A stretch of DNA of 46,958 nt from contig CALFBG010000359.1 of assembly GCA_937951685.1 (NCBI GenBank), forward strand, positions 1 to 46,958, given 5' to 3'. Origin of the DNA: an uncultured Saprospiraceae bacterium. GTDB lineage: Bacteria; Bacteroidota; Bacteroidia; Chitinophagales; Saprospiraceae. Below are positions 29,501 through 37,300 of the stretch, in pieces; position 1 is the first letter of the stretch, and each line of letters starts with the position of its first letter. The position numbers and the translations under genes were made by a program. The notes under the pieces are model-generated. The model worked only from the letters and a program-made list of their open reading frames with translations. It had not been told where the DNA came from and did not search any database.

Positions 29501-31686
29501 AAAGAAGCGGTATCCCGACAAGCATTATTTGCATTTTCTACGATCAAGTTATAATTGCCAGAAGTAGTCACTGAAATCGTATTTGTGTTATCAATAAAAG
29601 CGCCGCTTGCCGTTTGCCATTCGTACGAAAGTCCACTTCCCGAAGAACCATTCCCATCGAGTACGACTTGTGTTTGATTACAATCTAACGTATCGCCCGT
29701 AATTTGAGCGAGGGGAGCTTGTCTATTTTCTTGAACTTCCACCATCATGCTATCTTGACAGCCGTTGGGCGCTGTAACGATCAAGGTATAAAAACCAGGC
29801 AATTCAGTAATTGTATCTTTCTGGGTGGCGTAGATTCCACTAGGTCCGAGCCAAGTATAATTAACATTACTGGTAAGGGAAAAACCAACTAAGTTTGCCT
29901 GTGGATTTCCACAAGTAATAGAATCTGCCGAGGCATTAAGATTTGGTTTATTTAGATCTCCAAATACATTTACCGTATTGACAGCCCTACAAAACGCTCC
30001 TAGGAGCGTATCCGTAACACTTAACTGATATGTTCCTAATTTATTGACTTGGGCCAAGAGTGCATTTTCTCCACTCACGATTCCGTCTCCTCCATTATCT
30101 AAGTGCGTCCATTCATAGACAATTGAACTGCCCGTAGAAGAACCACTTCCATCGAGCGTAATTGGACTATTGGTACAACTCAGTAAGTCAGGTGCTGCGA
30201 TAAAAACGTCAGGTGTTAATACTTGAAGATCTAAAACCACCATACTATCACAACCATCCGTTGCCGTAAAACGCTGCATAAACATTCCACTCGAATAATA
30301 GGCGGTTGTTCCTACAACACAAGAATCACCGATACAAATCGCTTTATCTAAGTAGGTGATAATGGAATCTTTCACTTGTAAATTTAGATAAACGATACTA
30401 TCACAACTTTGGGCAGAAACCAAGGTGTCTGAATAAGCACCACTCATCGTATAAATCTGAGCACCAACACCAATCACATCGCCACTACAAATCATAGTAT
30501 CAATGGTAGTAGTAGTCGCTGGAATTTCCGTCAAGCTAAGTATAACGGTAGAGTCACAACCGTTAGTGGTAGCAATTTCAAAAGTGAATATCCCTGAGGT
30601 ATCGTAACTTACTCCTTGGTAAACATAAGTATCGCCTGCACAAAATACACCGTCAATCGTTAAAGTATCTGGCGGTTGGATATTGACTAACACACAATCA
30701 TCCGTTATATCTCCGCAGAAAATAGGATTAATGTTTTGTAGTGCATCTTCTAAGTCTACGCGAGTTAAGCTACCATTGGGTTGAGGAATTTTCAGTGTAT
30801 CTGCATAGCTGTACGAGAGCCCACAAACCAAATAAGTGCCCGCATTCCAACCGCGTAAGTCTGGTGCTGCATTATATTCTTCAATAATTCCATTGAAGGA
30901 GATTAAATAGGTATAGCCATATAAGTTTGTATCTGGTGCGGTACTCGCATAACTGGGTGGTAAGTCTAATTTCAAAATTGGATCATTCACACAAGCATCA
31001 ATAATCAAGTTATTGCCAATCTCCCCCGCGTCTGCGTCGCAGGGGTTACAATCCAAGCCTGAGTCATCACAAAAAAGCACTTCAAAATAATCTACTTCCG
31101 CTTCGTAAAAACCAGATACGTTTTGCACGCGTAAGGTCCAAATCCCATTTACAGTTCCAGTATTAAAATCTTCCAAACATCCCATGAAAGGATAGTACGA
31201 TCCCGTATAACTTCCGCCAACAATCCCAAAATCAAAAGCATCATTATCCCAAGTATCAGGAAATAACGGATCAGGATTCACGTCGTCGCTACAAGGGACA
31301 AAAGCAATATTCCAAGGACCAACCGCACTGTAGCCAATCAGTAAATCCAATCTTGGCGGTCCAATCAACCGCACAATTTGACCACTGGGAGAGATCAAGC
31401 TAAATTGGGTTGACCAAAAATGTTCGGGTTTAATATCTAATAATACGCCACAGACGCCTTGCGCAGCGTTGGAAAGGTCATCATTATTGGCACCTTGCAC
31501 TTCAAAAGTGAAATCTACCGTTGAAACGGGTGCCACTACACCGGGGCAATTCGTACAACCACAAACTTGAGCATTCGTAGGGGTAGGAATAAAGTAGGAA
31601 AGGCATAAAATAATGCATCCGATTATTCTACGCCAAAATTGAAACTCAAATGCCTTTTTAAACGGTCTGGGGTAGCATTTAATCAT
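23560..31686 (-). CDS. 2708-residue T9SS type-B surface protein with P-domain and 26 PKD-like domains
   Basis: The long signal peptide ends near residue 39 (TPTNA-Q). Residues about 52-213 form a proprotein-convertase P-domain (jelly roll), recognisable from FSLISPSG, the NGIWTLRVQN motif and a C-terminal EVLFCDD. Several units with GCDST/SCDS/GCDSM endings cover about 345-490. Then come about 26 PKD-like domains (about 494-2510), most exactly 77 residues, with the pattern DT(I/L)(T/N)C ... YxWTGPxGF ... DTxTxxxGxYxLxVTxxNGC. A cadherin-like segment (NDDVYEMTN, about 2517-2605) and the type-B C-terminal domain (TGFTPNGDGQNDVF... GDITILR, about 2610-2708) follow. P-domains occur in proteases, but no catalytic domain is present here, so I call it an adhesin or stalk. 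Its tail is less like those of its two neighbours. Confidence 0.93.
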   Translation of the reverse strand: MIKCYPRPFKKAFEFQFWRRIIGCIILCLSYFIPTPTNAQVCGCTNCPGVVAPVSTVDFTFEVQGANNDDLSNAAQGVCGVLLDIKPEHFWSTQFSLISPSGQIVRLIGPPRLDLLIGYSAVGPWNIAFVPCSDDVNPDPLFPDTWDNDAFDFGIVGGSYTGSYYPFMGCLEDFNTGTVNGIWTLRVQNVSGFYEAEVDYFEVLFCDDSGLDCNPCDADAGEIGNNLIIDACVNDPILKLDLPPSYASTAPDTNLYGYTYLISFNGIIEEYNAAPDLRGWNAGTYLVCGLSYSYADTLKIPQPNGSLTRVDLEDALQNINPIFCGDITDDCVLVNIQPPDTLTIDGVFCAGDTYVYQGVSYDTSGIFTFEIATTNGCDSTVILSLTEIPATTTTIDTMICSGDVIGVGAQIYTMSGAYSDTLVSAQSCDSIVYLNLQVKDSIITYLDKAICIGDSCVVGTTAYYSSGMFMQRFTATDGCDSMVVLDLQVLTPDVFIAAPDLLSCTNSPITLDGSGSSTGSSIVYEWTHLDNGGDGIVSGENALLAQVNKLGTYQLSVTDTLLGAFCRAVNTVNVFGDLNKPNLNASADSITCGNPQANLVGFSLTSNVNYTWLGPSGIYATQKDTITELPGFYTLIVTAPNGCQDSMMVEVQENRQAPLAQITGDTLDCNQTQVVLDGNGSSGSGLSYEWQTASGAFIDNTNTISVTTSGNYNLIVENANNACRDTASFNVVENLLVPDITVTADTLTCSNSLATLTGNTTSASTQFQWNGPASFVAHQKDTFTNIPGLYTLTITGVNGCTASESLFVVLDDVLPTVTTDAEMITCDQPIVALTTTTLDNDLIFRWTGPAAFEAFSKDTFTNVPGLYQLTVTAPNGCTVTVDQTVSIDIDLPNVSGMADTLTCNQTTATLQGNSTTDNVSYTWSGPGGFSSQMQDTITDIPGIYQLTVMGNNGCTATTEVTVVLEQEEPIITASVDTINCTILVADLNANSTTENTSFLWSGPAGFTANVKDTTTVIPGTYQLVVTGDNGCTSTLELEVLLDQELPTITAVVGNISCTATAANLSGSSTTANVSYQWQGPAGYQSHQADTSTTIPGTYQFIVTAANTCTAEMELEVVADQDLPTISAAADTITCTAPIANLTSSSSSNNLSYLWMGPLGFSAISPDTLTNVPGLYTLTVNAANGCSASTQVTVVANNTNPDLVLAADTLNCTITEATLSSNSTVPNLTYNWTGPSGFTAGQADTITSESGNYQLLVTAPNGCAASETITVISDEAIPTIEISADSLSCTSTSAGLYGSSTTENVTYQWTGPNGFFATQADTSTTIGGIYQLQVTGANTCVATETVAVLQDQNLPTITAVAGDINCLQNTASLTVNTTTTGMTYFWTGPNGFTAYQPDTITDASGIYEVTATAANGCSAAAQVEVGSDVEIPSFSITADTITCLKPISNLNSESLVVYENYEWAGPASFSAQAADTVTNVEGTYLLTVTGANGCSATQSVQVVADTIRPNIIATTDTINCSQSTANLMGNSTTEGVSFQWSSMAGFDSQMKDTVTNLAGVYQLLVTAPNGCSATEQVLVVEDIVLPTVSAMADTITCVNEQAVLAGNSTTPNVSYTWTGVNGFFSEAKDTSTTLVGVYTFTVTGENGCTASEIVTVTASQDLPTISASAGTISCTVPTAELLGSSTTPNVNYEWSGPGGFTATSQDTSTNVPGWYELSVIALNGCEVTMMVEVVSDQGVPDIEIMADTITCINASAALMGNATTPNVTYAWTGPAGFNAQQKDTATTVPGIYQLVITAANNCSAVGQVEVIDDTESPIVDLQVDTLNCQNSIANLSANTVTPAVQFEWTGPMGFLATVKDTTTTIPGTYNLVVTNANGCSTTLLTEVIEDTVIPTIIANADTITCVSTEANLMGTSTTASVNYLWTGPMGFVANVADTSTTMIGTYQFTVTAENGCSQSIEVEVNADQDIPELTGVIGEISCTNAVANLTANSTTEGVTYLWTGPNNFMAMVADTTTNIAGIYEVTVTGTNACQNSLTFEVIADQNIPTVMATADTITCTLAEANLSGSSNQANVTYQWTGPNGFSATSADTSTTLAGTYQLVVTAANACSATTEVEVISNQTLPNLSATADSINCSQNFATLLGSSTDDNLSYTWTGPNGFVAHVADTSTTIPGTYSLTATALNGCENNVNVVVIENTEVPVLLNASISTIDCNQSVANLTASSTTSGVSYTWLGPNGFMASVADTVSNLVGEYQLVLTAPNSCTSTTMLNLTEDITPPIISGMVDSITCEQAFANLSASASTVVASYQWQGPNGYLAGISDTTTTLAGDYELTVTGTNGCTTTASFEVTASVDIPTITAIADTINCSQTAANLQGSTTTPNTSYEWTGPNSFNESDLITSTTVPGNYQLVITSANACSASATVTVIADTLAPIATANISGNLDCTQILALLDGNGFANGAALVYEWQNEVGVFLTEDTMLEVSENGKYQFIVINLENDCVDTAWVELDIDPLDLAQAPIVNDDVYEMTNLPGLDLGVRDNDQLDAVENWALSLLNSPTIGSLTEITPGNYTYELSDYYVGTETFDYQICNTLCPELCDTARVTLKIDYQLVQDTLLDVPTGFTPNGDGQNDVFIIPELELNPDQYPKNKLSIFNRWGDLIYEASPYNNDWDGKNKSGQELPHGTYYYILRLDFSSGKIFQGDITILR
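24150..30210 (-). repeat. Tandem coding repeats of 231 bp with a four-unit higher-order period
   Basis: The repeats encode the PKD-like domains of the 2708-residue protein. Unit 1 starts at 29934, unit 6 at 28770 and unit 24 at 24609 (minus strand); between units 6 and 24 only one unit is a codon longer than 77. Every fourth unit shares private residues, for example Gly instead of Asp before the first cysteine in units 7, 11, 15 and 19. This points to amplification in blocks of four. Confidence 0.88.
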
Positions 31687-31910
31687 TAGCAGTTAGGTTA
31701 AACTTGTATTTTATGTGGCTTGCTGAATCTTAAACTTTATGCAGCGTTACCATAAAAGTCGATAGTCCAATAAGTGGGCAAGCCATTTTATTAAACTATT
31801 CATTATGAAATTAGCTAAAATATTATTCAGCGTGATCAATTAAGGATTCGATAAAATAAAGGGGGTTTTCGTATTGTTTATTGCTGTTTGGTAGCAAAAA
31901 AGCTATTAAA

Positions 31911-31950
31911 TACCAATACAAATTAAATCACGGATGCACTTGTCTTCGTA
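31911..31950. repeat. Intergenic bipartite motif, copy 2
   Basis: TACCAATACAAATTAAAT (31911-31928) and TTGTCTTCGTA (31940-31950) match copy 1 (6209-6250) at 28 of 29 block positions, with an 11-nt gap instead of 13. It lies 225-264 nt upstream of the P-domain protein start, nearly the same distance as copy 1 from the metalloprotease start. Confidence 0.5.
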
Positions 31951-32081
31951 TTTTCTTATTACAAGATACGAATTAAGTACTAAGAAGTAGCTTTTAAAAA
32001 GCTAAATAATTAGAGGTAGCTACTGATCAATCCTTTAGTTTGCTGCTAATCCTGTTTAAATGCTTCCTTATCAATGGCTAA

Positions 32082-32113
32082 TTTGGGTGAGCGTACTAAT
32101 TTTGCTAAATTTG
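32082..32113 (+). promoter_or_regulatory. Bacteroidota-type promoter for the M23 lipoprotein gene
   Basis: TTTG (32082-32085), a 20-nt spacer and TAAATTTG (32106-32113) fit the minus-33/minus-7 consensus of the Bacteroidota primary sigma factor. The start of transcription would be near 32120, giving a leader of about 65 nt before the ATG at 32186. A second box TAATTTTG at 32097-32104 overlaps. Confidence 0.5.
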
Positions 32114-32185
32114 TACGGTAATTATTAGCTAGAAAGACCAAGTTTGGTAATTTTTACGTTTGCTAAAAAAGATTCTTTTTCAATC

Positions 32186-32875
32186 ATGCGATACCTCTTC
32201 CTAATTATTTGCTTTTGTGTAGTGCTGACGAGTTGCTCCAGTCCAAATTCGGACGTTTCAACGCCGACTGTTACGACTAATTCTCATGCTACTTTTGCTA
32301 AAAATGATTTGTCTGCGATAAAATCAACCGATGTGCAGAAGCAGCTTGAACTAACGATGCCTAGCTACGATAGTTTATTTGCTCAACATCCAAGTTTTAG
32401 CTTTGATGGTTTTGATTTTCCCGTAGGAAAGCCTGATGGAGATAATTATTTTAAAGCAGTTAAATTTGGACAGCGGCTTCATTTAGGAGAAGATTGGAAT
32501 GGGATTGACGGTGGAAATAGTGACTTAGGAGATCCAGTTTATAGTTTGGGACACGGCTACGTCAGTGTAGCAGAGCATCTTTGCTGTGGTTGGGGGAACG
32601 TGATTAGGGTTGTTCATAAGATGCCAGCGGGGCACGAGCATGCTTATACAGAATCGGTGTATGCACATTTGCAGCGTAAACACGTTAGCGTCGGTGATTT
32701 TATCCGGAGAGGCGAACAAATTGGTACGATTGGCACTGCCGACGGAAAATATAGTGCACATTTACACTTAGAATTGAGAAGCTTTATCGGGATGAGTATA
32801 GGTCCTGGTTACTCTGAAGACAATTTTGGTTACTTGGCTCCTACTCCATTTATTAAGCAACATCGACCAAAATAA
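32186..32875 (+). CDS. M23-family peptidoglycan hydrolase, lipoprotein
   Basis: I start the gene at the ATG at 32186, not at an upstream in-frame TTG, because it puts the lipoprotein signal (MRYLFLIICFCVVLTSC) at the N-terminus; the lipid-bearing cysteine would be C17. The 229-residue product has the M23 (lysostaphin-type) zinc endopeptidase core: H99 and D103 in LHLGEDWN, H161 in YAHL, and H192/H194 in HLHLE. Such enzymes cut peptide cross-links in peptidoglycan, or act as scaffolds when zinc ligands are lost; here all ligands are present. Lipidation suggests anchoring in the outer or inner membrane facing the periplasm. The linker with HLCCGWGNVI sits between the zinc motifs. No operon partner is evident. 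Confidence 0.9.
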   Translation: MRYLFLIICFCVVLTSCSSPNSDVSTPTVTTNSHATFAKNDLSAIKSTDVQKQLELTMPSYDSLFAQHPSFSFDGFDFPVGKPDGDNYFKAVKFGQRLHLGEDWNGIDGGNSDLGDPVYSLGHGYVSVAEHLCCGWGNVIRVVHKMPAGHEHAYTESVYAHLQRKHVSVGDFIRRGEQIGTIGTADGKYSAHLHLELRSFIGMSIGPGYSEDNFGYLAPTPFIKQHRPK

Positions 32876-33111
32876 TCTCCCTTAATTTACGACTTAAGTC
32901 CTTGATTTTCCTTTGTTTGGACAAAAATATCCCCTATTTTTCAAATTTGATCGTCGAAAAGGTCAAAATCGTCTAGTTTTTGGAGTGAGGAAATCATTTC
33001 TCTACAAAATTTCGTATTTTTATACAACGATAAGGAAGTGCTGTCTTAATCTTAAGTACAGCTATAAGTTATCTCCCCCACAAACCCTTGGACATACTAA
33101 TTAAACGAATT

Positions 33112-34167
33112 ATGATCATGAATCGAATTATACTGTGTGGTATATGCTGCTTTCTTTTGGTACTAAGCGCCTGCAAGAAAGAAGAAAAAGAAATTCTCTG
33201 GGAGGCAGCGAGTATCAATCCAGAACGGAACATCAGGAATGTACTCGCTACGGATAATGAACTTTACGTCATTACAAATAATGAATTTTACCGACTACAA
33301 GCGAATCAAGAACTCGTAGAACGTCGAAAACTGAACGAAGGTCAACCGCTGCTTGGTCGCCCCGCACTCTCAGAAAATGTATTTTTCAGAATCTCCAAAA
33401 ACCAGCAAAACTTGGAGCGTTTTGAGTTTCATTTGGCTAAAAACCCCAATGAGACAAAGGAAATCCTAGTCTCGGAGTTACCACGAAATGATGATGGAGA
33501 AATCCTTTTAGTCGAGTTTAATGCTCGTAATACAGGTGCGCTCAATCAGGAAGGAACCCAACTGCTACTGCCAGTGCTTTCTTTTCCTAGCTACCATTAT
33601 GTATTTTTTCTTTTCGATATTGAACTAAATGCCACCAAAGATCAGTTTGTATCAGTAAATATCAGTGAAAGAATTGAAGCGCCACAACTGCCTGCTGATT
33701 TTAATAATTTAGTAAATACTAAATATATCAATGGCAATTACTACGTTAGTTCTCTAAATGGTGGTTACCGGATTACCCCACAGGGAGAAATTGACCAACT
33801 TTTCCAAACTTGGACCTTGGACTTTTTTGAGCGCAATGACAAAATATATGTAACGGGTTACAATGCTTGGGAATTTTTTGCATCAGAAGATAATGGTATT
33901 AACTGGACGAGAATTGAAGGTCCTCAGACGGAACTACAAATGATCGAAATTGCCAATAATAAAGTATTTTCTCATCAGGGTTTAGGTTGGCCTTATCAAT
34001 TGGTAGACGATGAACTCAAGCAAACTATTGCCATGCGCTACGATGGTGGGCTGAATAATACACCAACTGGCGGTTATACTAACATTGCTTATTTTGATGG
34101 TAAATATTATATCGCTCATTTCAAAGAGCTATTTGCAAGTGAACAGGCAATCACCGAAACAGAATAA
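33112..34167 (+). CDS. Lipoprotein with an Asp-box motif, probable beta-propeller, function unknown
   Basis: The signal MIMNRIILCGICCFLLVLSAC ends in a lipobox, making C21 the lipid-bearing cysteine. ATG 33112 or 33118 is more likely than the in-frame TTG at 33088, which would add residues before the signal. The product (351 residues from 33112) is rich in short beta-strand-like segments, with recurring NELYVIT, GNYYVSS, DKIYVTG and GKYYIAH motifs. It also holds one exact Asp-box, SEDNGINW, as in sialidase/BNR propellers. I infer a beta-propeller exposed at the envelope. No catalytic site can be named. It follows the M23 gene by about 235 nt and precedes the macroglobulin gene by about 190 nt. 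Confidence 0.75.
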   Translation: MIMNRIILCGICCFLLVLSACKKEEKEILWEAASINPERNIRNVLATDNELYVITNNEFYRLQANQELVERRKLNEGQPLLGRPALSENVFFRISKNQQNLERFEFHLAKNPNETKEILVSELPRNDDGEILLVEFNARNTGALNQEGTQLLLPVLSFPSYHYVFFLFDIELNATKDQFVSVNISERIEAPQLPADFNNLVNTKYINGNYYVSSLNGGYRITPQGEIDQLFQTWTLDFFERNDKIYVTGYNAWEFFASEDNGINWTRIEGPQTELQMIEIANNKVFSHQGLGWPYQLVDDELKQTIAMRYDGGLNNTPTGGYTNIAYFDGKYYIAHFKELFASEQAITETE

Positions 34168-34217
34168 AACAGTAAACGCAAGCATACTCGCTGAACATAG
34201 ACGCTAACAAATAATAT

Positions 34218-34241
34218 AGCAGCAGTTTTAAAACTACTGCT
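34218..34241 (+). terminator. Weak hairpin after the Asp-box lipoprotein gene
   Basis: AGCAGCAGTTTT and AAAACTACTGCT form a near-perfect inverted repeat (one mismatch) about 50 nt after the stop codon. No T-run follows directly, so termination is uncertain; it could also be an operator for the next gene. Confidence 0.35.
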
Positions 34242-34356
34242 TAGCTAAAATACTATTTTACGTCCTCAAAACTAAGAACATTACTGTCTTCAAGACGGTT
34301 GTAATAGGAATGACTATTGCAGCTAATTTGTTCGAAAACCATAGTAATATACAAAT

Positions 34357-37300
34357 ATGAAATCTAAAATTTATTTACCCATCCTCCTCATCAGTAGTGT
34401 ACTGATCGCAAGTATTTTTTATTTTTATCAAAATAAAAACGAAGCTCCTCAACTTTCCGTACAAGAACTTATTGAAAAAGGAACGGAACTCTATCACGAT
34501 CGTCCCGAGGAAAGAATTTATGCTCAACTGGACAAACCCTTGTACGCACCCGGCGAAACCATCTGGTTTACTACCTACGTGCGAAACGGCGCACTCGCTC
34601 CAACAACTCAGTCTGAGATCATCCACGTCGAATTACTCACGCCTGCCAATACGGTAGCAAAGCGCTTTCAGATTTTTGTAGCCAATGGCATTGCAAAAGG
34701 AGACGTAACGATTCCTTCGGATGCTCCGGGCGGACAATATCAGTTGAAGATTTATTCAGACTATCAAAAAAATGATCCGCAACCGGCCATTTTTACCAAA
34801 AAAATAATGATTCAACGCTTGGTTTTACCGAAACTAAAAATGGACTTAGACTTTGTGAAGCAAGGCTACAGTCCGGGTAGTAAAGTACAAGCACAATTAA
34901 AATTAGAAGATAATACAAATCAATTGCTGACCAATCATCCTTTTGATTTTATGTTGAGCGTGGATGGTGTAAAAGGTTCTTTGTATCATTCTAAAACGGA
35001 TAGAGAAGGCATAGCAGAATTGCAGTTCAATTTGCCACTTTCCGTTAATACCACGGACGTTTTATTGACCATTATAACGACGCACCAGCAGGAACGCAAT
35101 TCTATTGCTCGTACAGTCCCCGTGGTATTGAAACAATTAGCCATGGACTTTTTCCCAGAAGGAGGAGATCTAATTGCGAGTTTACCAAACAAAGTTGCCT
35201 TTAAAGCCATTGATAAAGATGGTCGTGCCATTGATGTCCAAGGTCAAGTAATTGATCAAGCTGGAAAAGTGGTTGCCGACGTAGAAAGTAAACACAAAGG
35301 CATGGGATCGTTTTTCTTTACGCCAAGTAAAGGTTCGACGTATACTTTCGTCCCCACCTACCCTACGGGCATTAGTGAGCGTTTTGAATTACCAACCGTT
35401 TATAATAGCGGCTACGTTTTATCCGTGCAAGAGGTTAACAAAGATGCGATCAACTTAAATATTTATGCTACGCATCGAGATAAGGTTTCTTTAACCGCAG
35501 GCGTGAGAGGCATCAACCATTTTTCTACGCGCTTAAAATTATCCAAAGGCTTAACGCAATTACAGATTCCCATTAAGAATTTCCCCATTGGTGTAGCACA
35601 AATCACCTTGTTTGATCAAGAAGGTATTGCCCGTGCAGAGCGCTTAACTTTCGTCAACTTGCACAAACAATTAAATATTGATATTGAAACTAATAAGAAT
35701 GAGTACCAACCCAGAGAACGCGTAGAAATCAAGTTGAAAGTAAAAGATGAAATGGGTAATCCTGTTTCCACTAAACTCTCGCTTTCTGCCGTAGATGACC
35801 AACTCTTGGCCTATTCCGATGATAAATCGAGCAATTTGTTAAGTTGGATGCTCTTGGAAGCAGACTTAGATGTAGCGCTAGAAGATCCTGCTTTCTATTT
35901 TGATAAAAAAGAACCGAAAGCAGAAATGGCACTCGATCACGTTTTGATGACAGCAGGCTGGCGTCGATTTAGCTGGGAAGCCATTCAAAAAAATGAGATT
36001 CCTGATTTAGCCTACGCGGCTCAGAAAAAAGAAATTGCGGGAACAGTGCTAGGAGCCGATGGCAAACCACTTAGTGGCGCAAAAGTAATCGTTAAAGAAC
36101 TCGCGACGACGCTTAAAACGGATGCCAACGGTCATTTCAAATTAGATAAAGCAGTAGATTTAATGGAAAGTGGTGTGGAACTAGCGATCGCAGCGCCCGG
36201 TCATCGCAGAAAAACCTATCACCTCGCCAAATACGGAGAAGTAGATTATCAATTAGCCGATCGAACAGGTTGGATGATTGTTGGAGATAGTACGGCAATC
36301 GTCGCTAATTCTTCTGCCCGACGATCAAGCAATCCAGCAAATGCACTCATGAATAACAATTTTAGAGTAAAAAGTGCAACTACGGATTGGGTCGTCAAAA
36401 ACCCAGGCGTCTCCGTAGAAGATATGACTCGAAGTAATACTGATACCAACGATGGAGACCTCGTAGTGTTGGATGCACGAGGAGATGCTTATACTTGGAT
36501 AGAAGACCTTGAACCTCCCGCATCAGAAGAAATTCAAACTAATATTCTCCCGGATATCGTTTATTATCGCGCCCGGGAATTTCCTGCGCCGAATTATAAA
36601 AAGCCCAAAGCAAATGTGCTCCGCACCGACTTTAGATCAACCGTTTTCTGGGATGGTGATATTCAAACGGATGCACAAGGAAATGCGACGGTGGCTTTTT
36701 ACAATTCCGATGCGATTAGCTCTTTCAGAATTTCAACCGAAGGCATGAGTGAAGATGGACAAATTGGTCGGCAAGAAGCCAAGTATTTTACCCAAATGCC
36801 TTTCAGCCTTTCGGCTAAAATTCCAGTCGAGGTTGTTTTGGGAGACGAAATCTCAATTCCAGTTTTCCTAAACAACAATAGTGAATTCCCCGTCAAGGGC
36901 AAACTTACGATCGATCTTCCTGATAGTTTTGAAGCTTTGGATAGTGCACCGACTACCCTTAGTTTAAAGCCACAGGAAAGAAAACGTATCGTACTTAAAT
37001 ATAAAATTAGCGATGCCGCGAACGAAGGCGAAAAAGGCGATTTTAGAGTCGCTTTCAAAAGCAAAAGCTTTAATGATGCCGTGGTGCAAGATGTCACCGT
37101 CATTCCTAAAGGCTTCCCCGTCAGTATTGCTCACGCGGGGACAGATATGGAAACGACTTACGAAATTAAAATTACGGAACCCATCGATGGTAGCGTTGAT
37201 GCGTACATCGAAGCCTACCCTACTACTTTAAGTGAAATTTTACAAGGTATGGTAGCCATGTTACGAGAACCGAATGGTTGTTTTGAACAAACAAGCTCTG

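Larger units (their letters stand above)
31687..32185. other. Divergent intergenic region between the P-domain protein and the M23 lipoprotein
   Basis: About 500 bp with no credible gene. It contains copy 2 of the bipartite motif, the plus-strand promoter at 32082-32113, and small inverted repeats (for example TAGC-rich arms near 31895-31905 and 31990-32007, and TTCGTAT/ATACGAA from 31945). No clear promoter box was found for the minus-strand gene. Confidence 0.45.

Noticed and set aside
31055..31530. P-domain taken as evidence of a protease in the 2708-residue protein
   Set aside because: No subtilisin, M36 or other catalytic motif is present anywhere in the protein; the P-domain is used here as a structural module.
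32144..32185. TTG start giving fourteen extra residues to the M23 lipoprotein
   Set aside because: It would place a charged segment before the signal peptide; ATG 32186 gives a standard lipoprotein signal.
32891..32900. GACTTAAGTC palindrome as terminator of the M23 gene
   Set aside because: It has no loop and no following T-run; probably chance.
32913..33104. 63-codon open frame between the M23 gene and the Asp-box lipoprotein
   Set aside because: It overlaps the presumed start region of the next gene, has no promoter, no recognisable domain and unusual composition; likely chance.
33088..33111. TTG start giving eight extra residues to the Asp-box lipoprotein
   Set aside because: The extra residues would precede the lipoprotein signal; ATG 33112 or 33118 gives a normal signal sequence.
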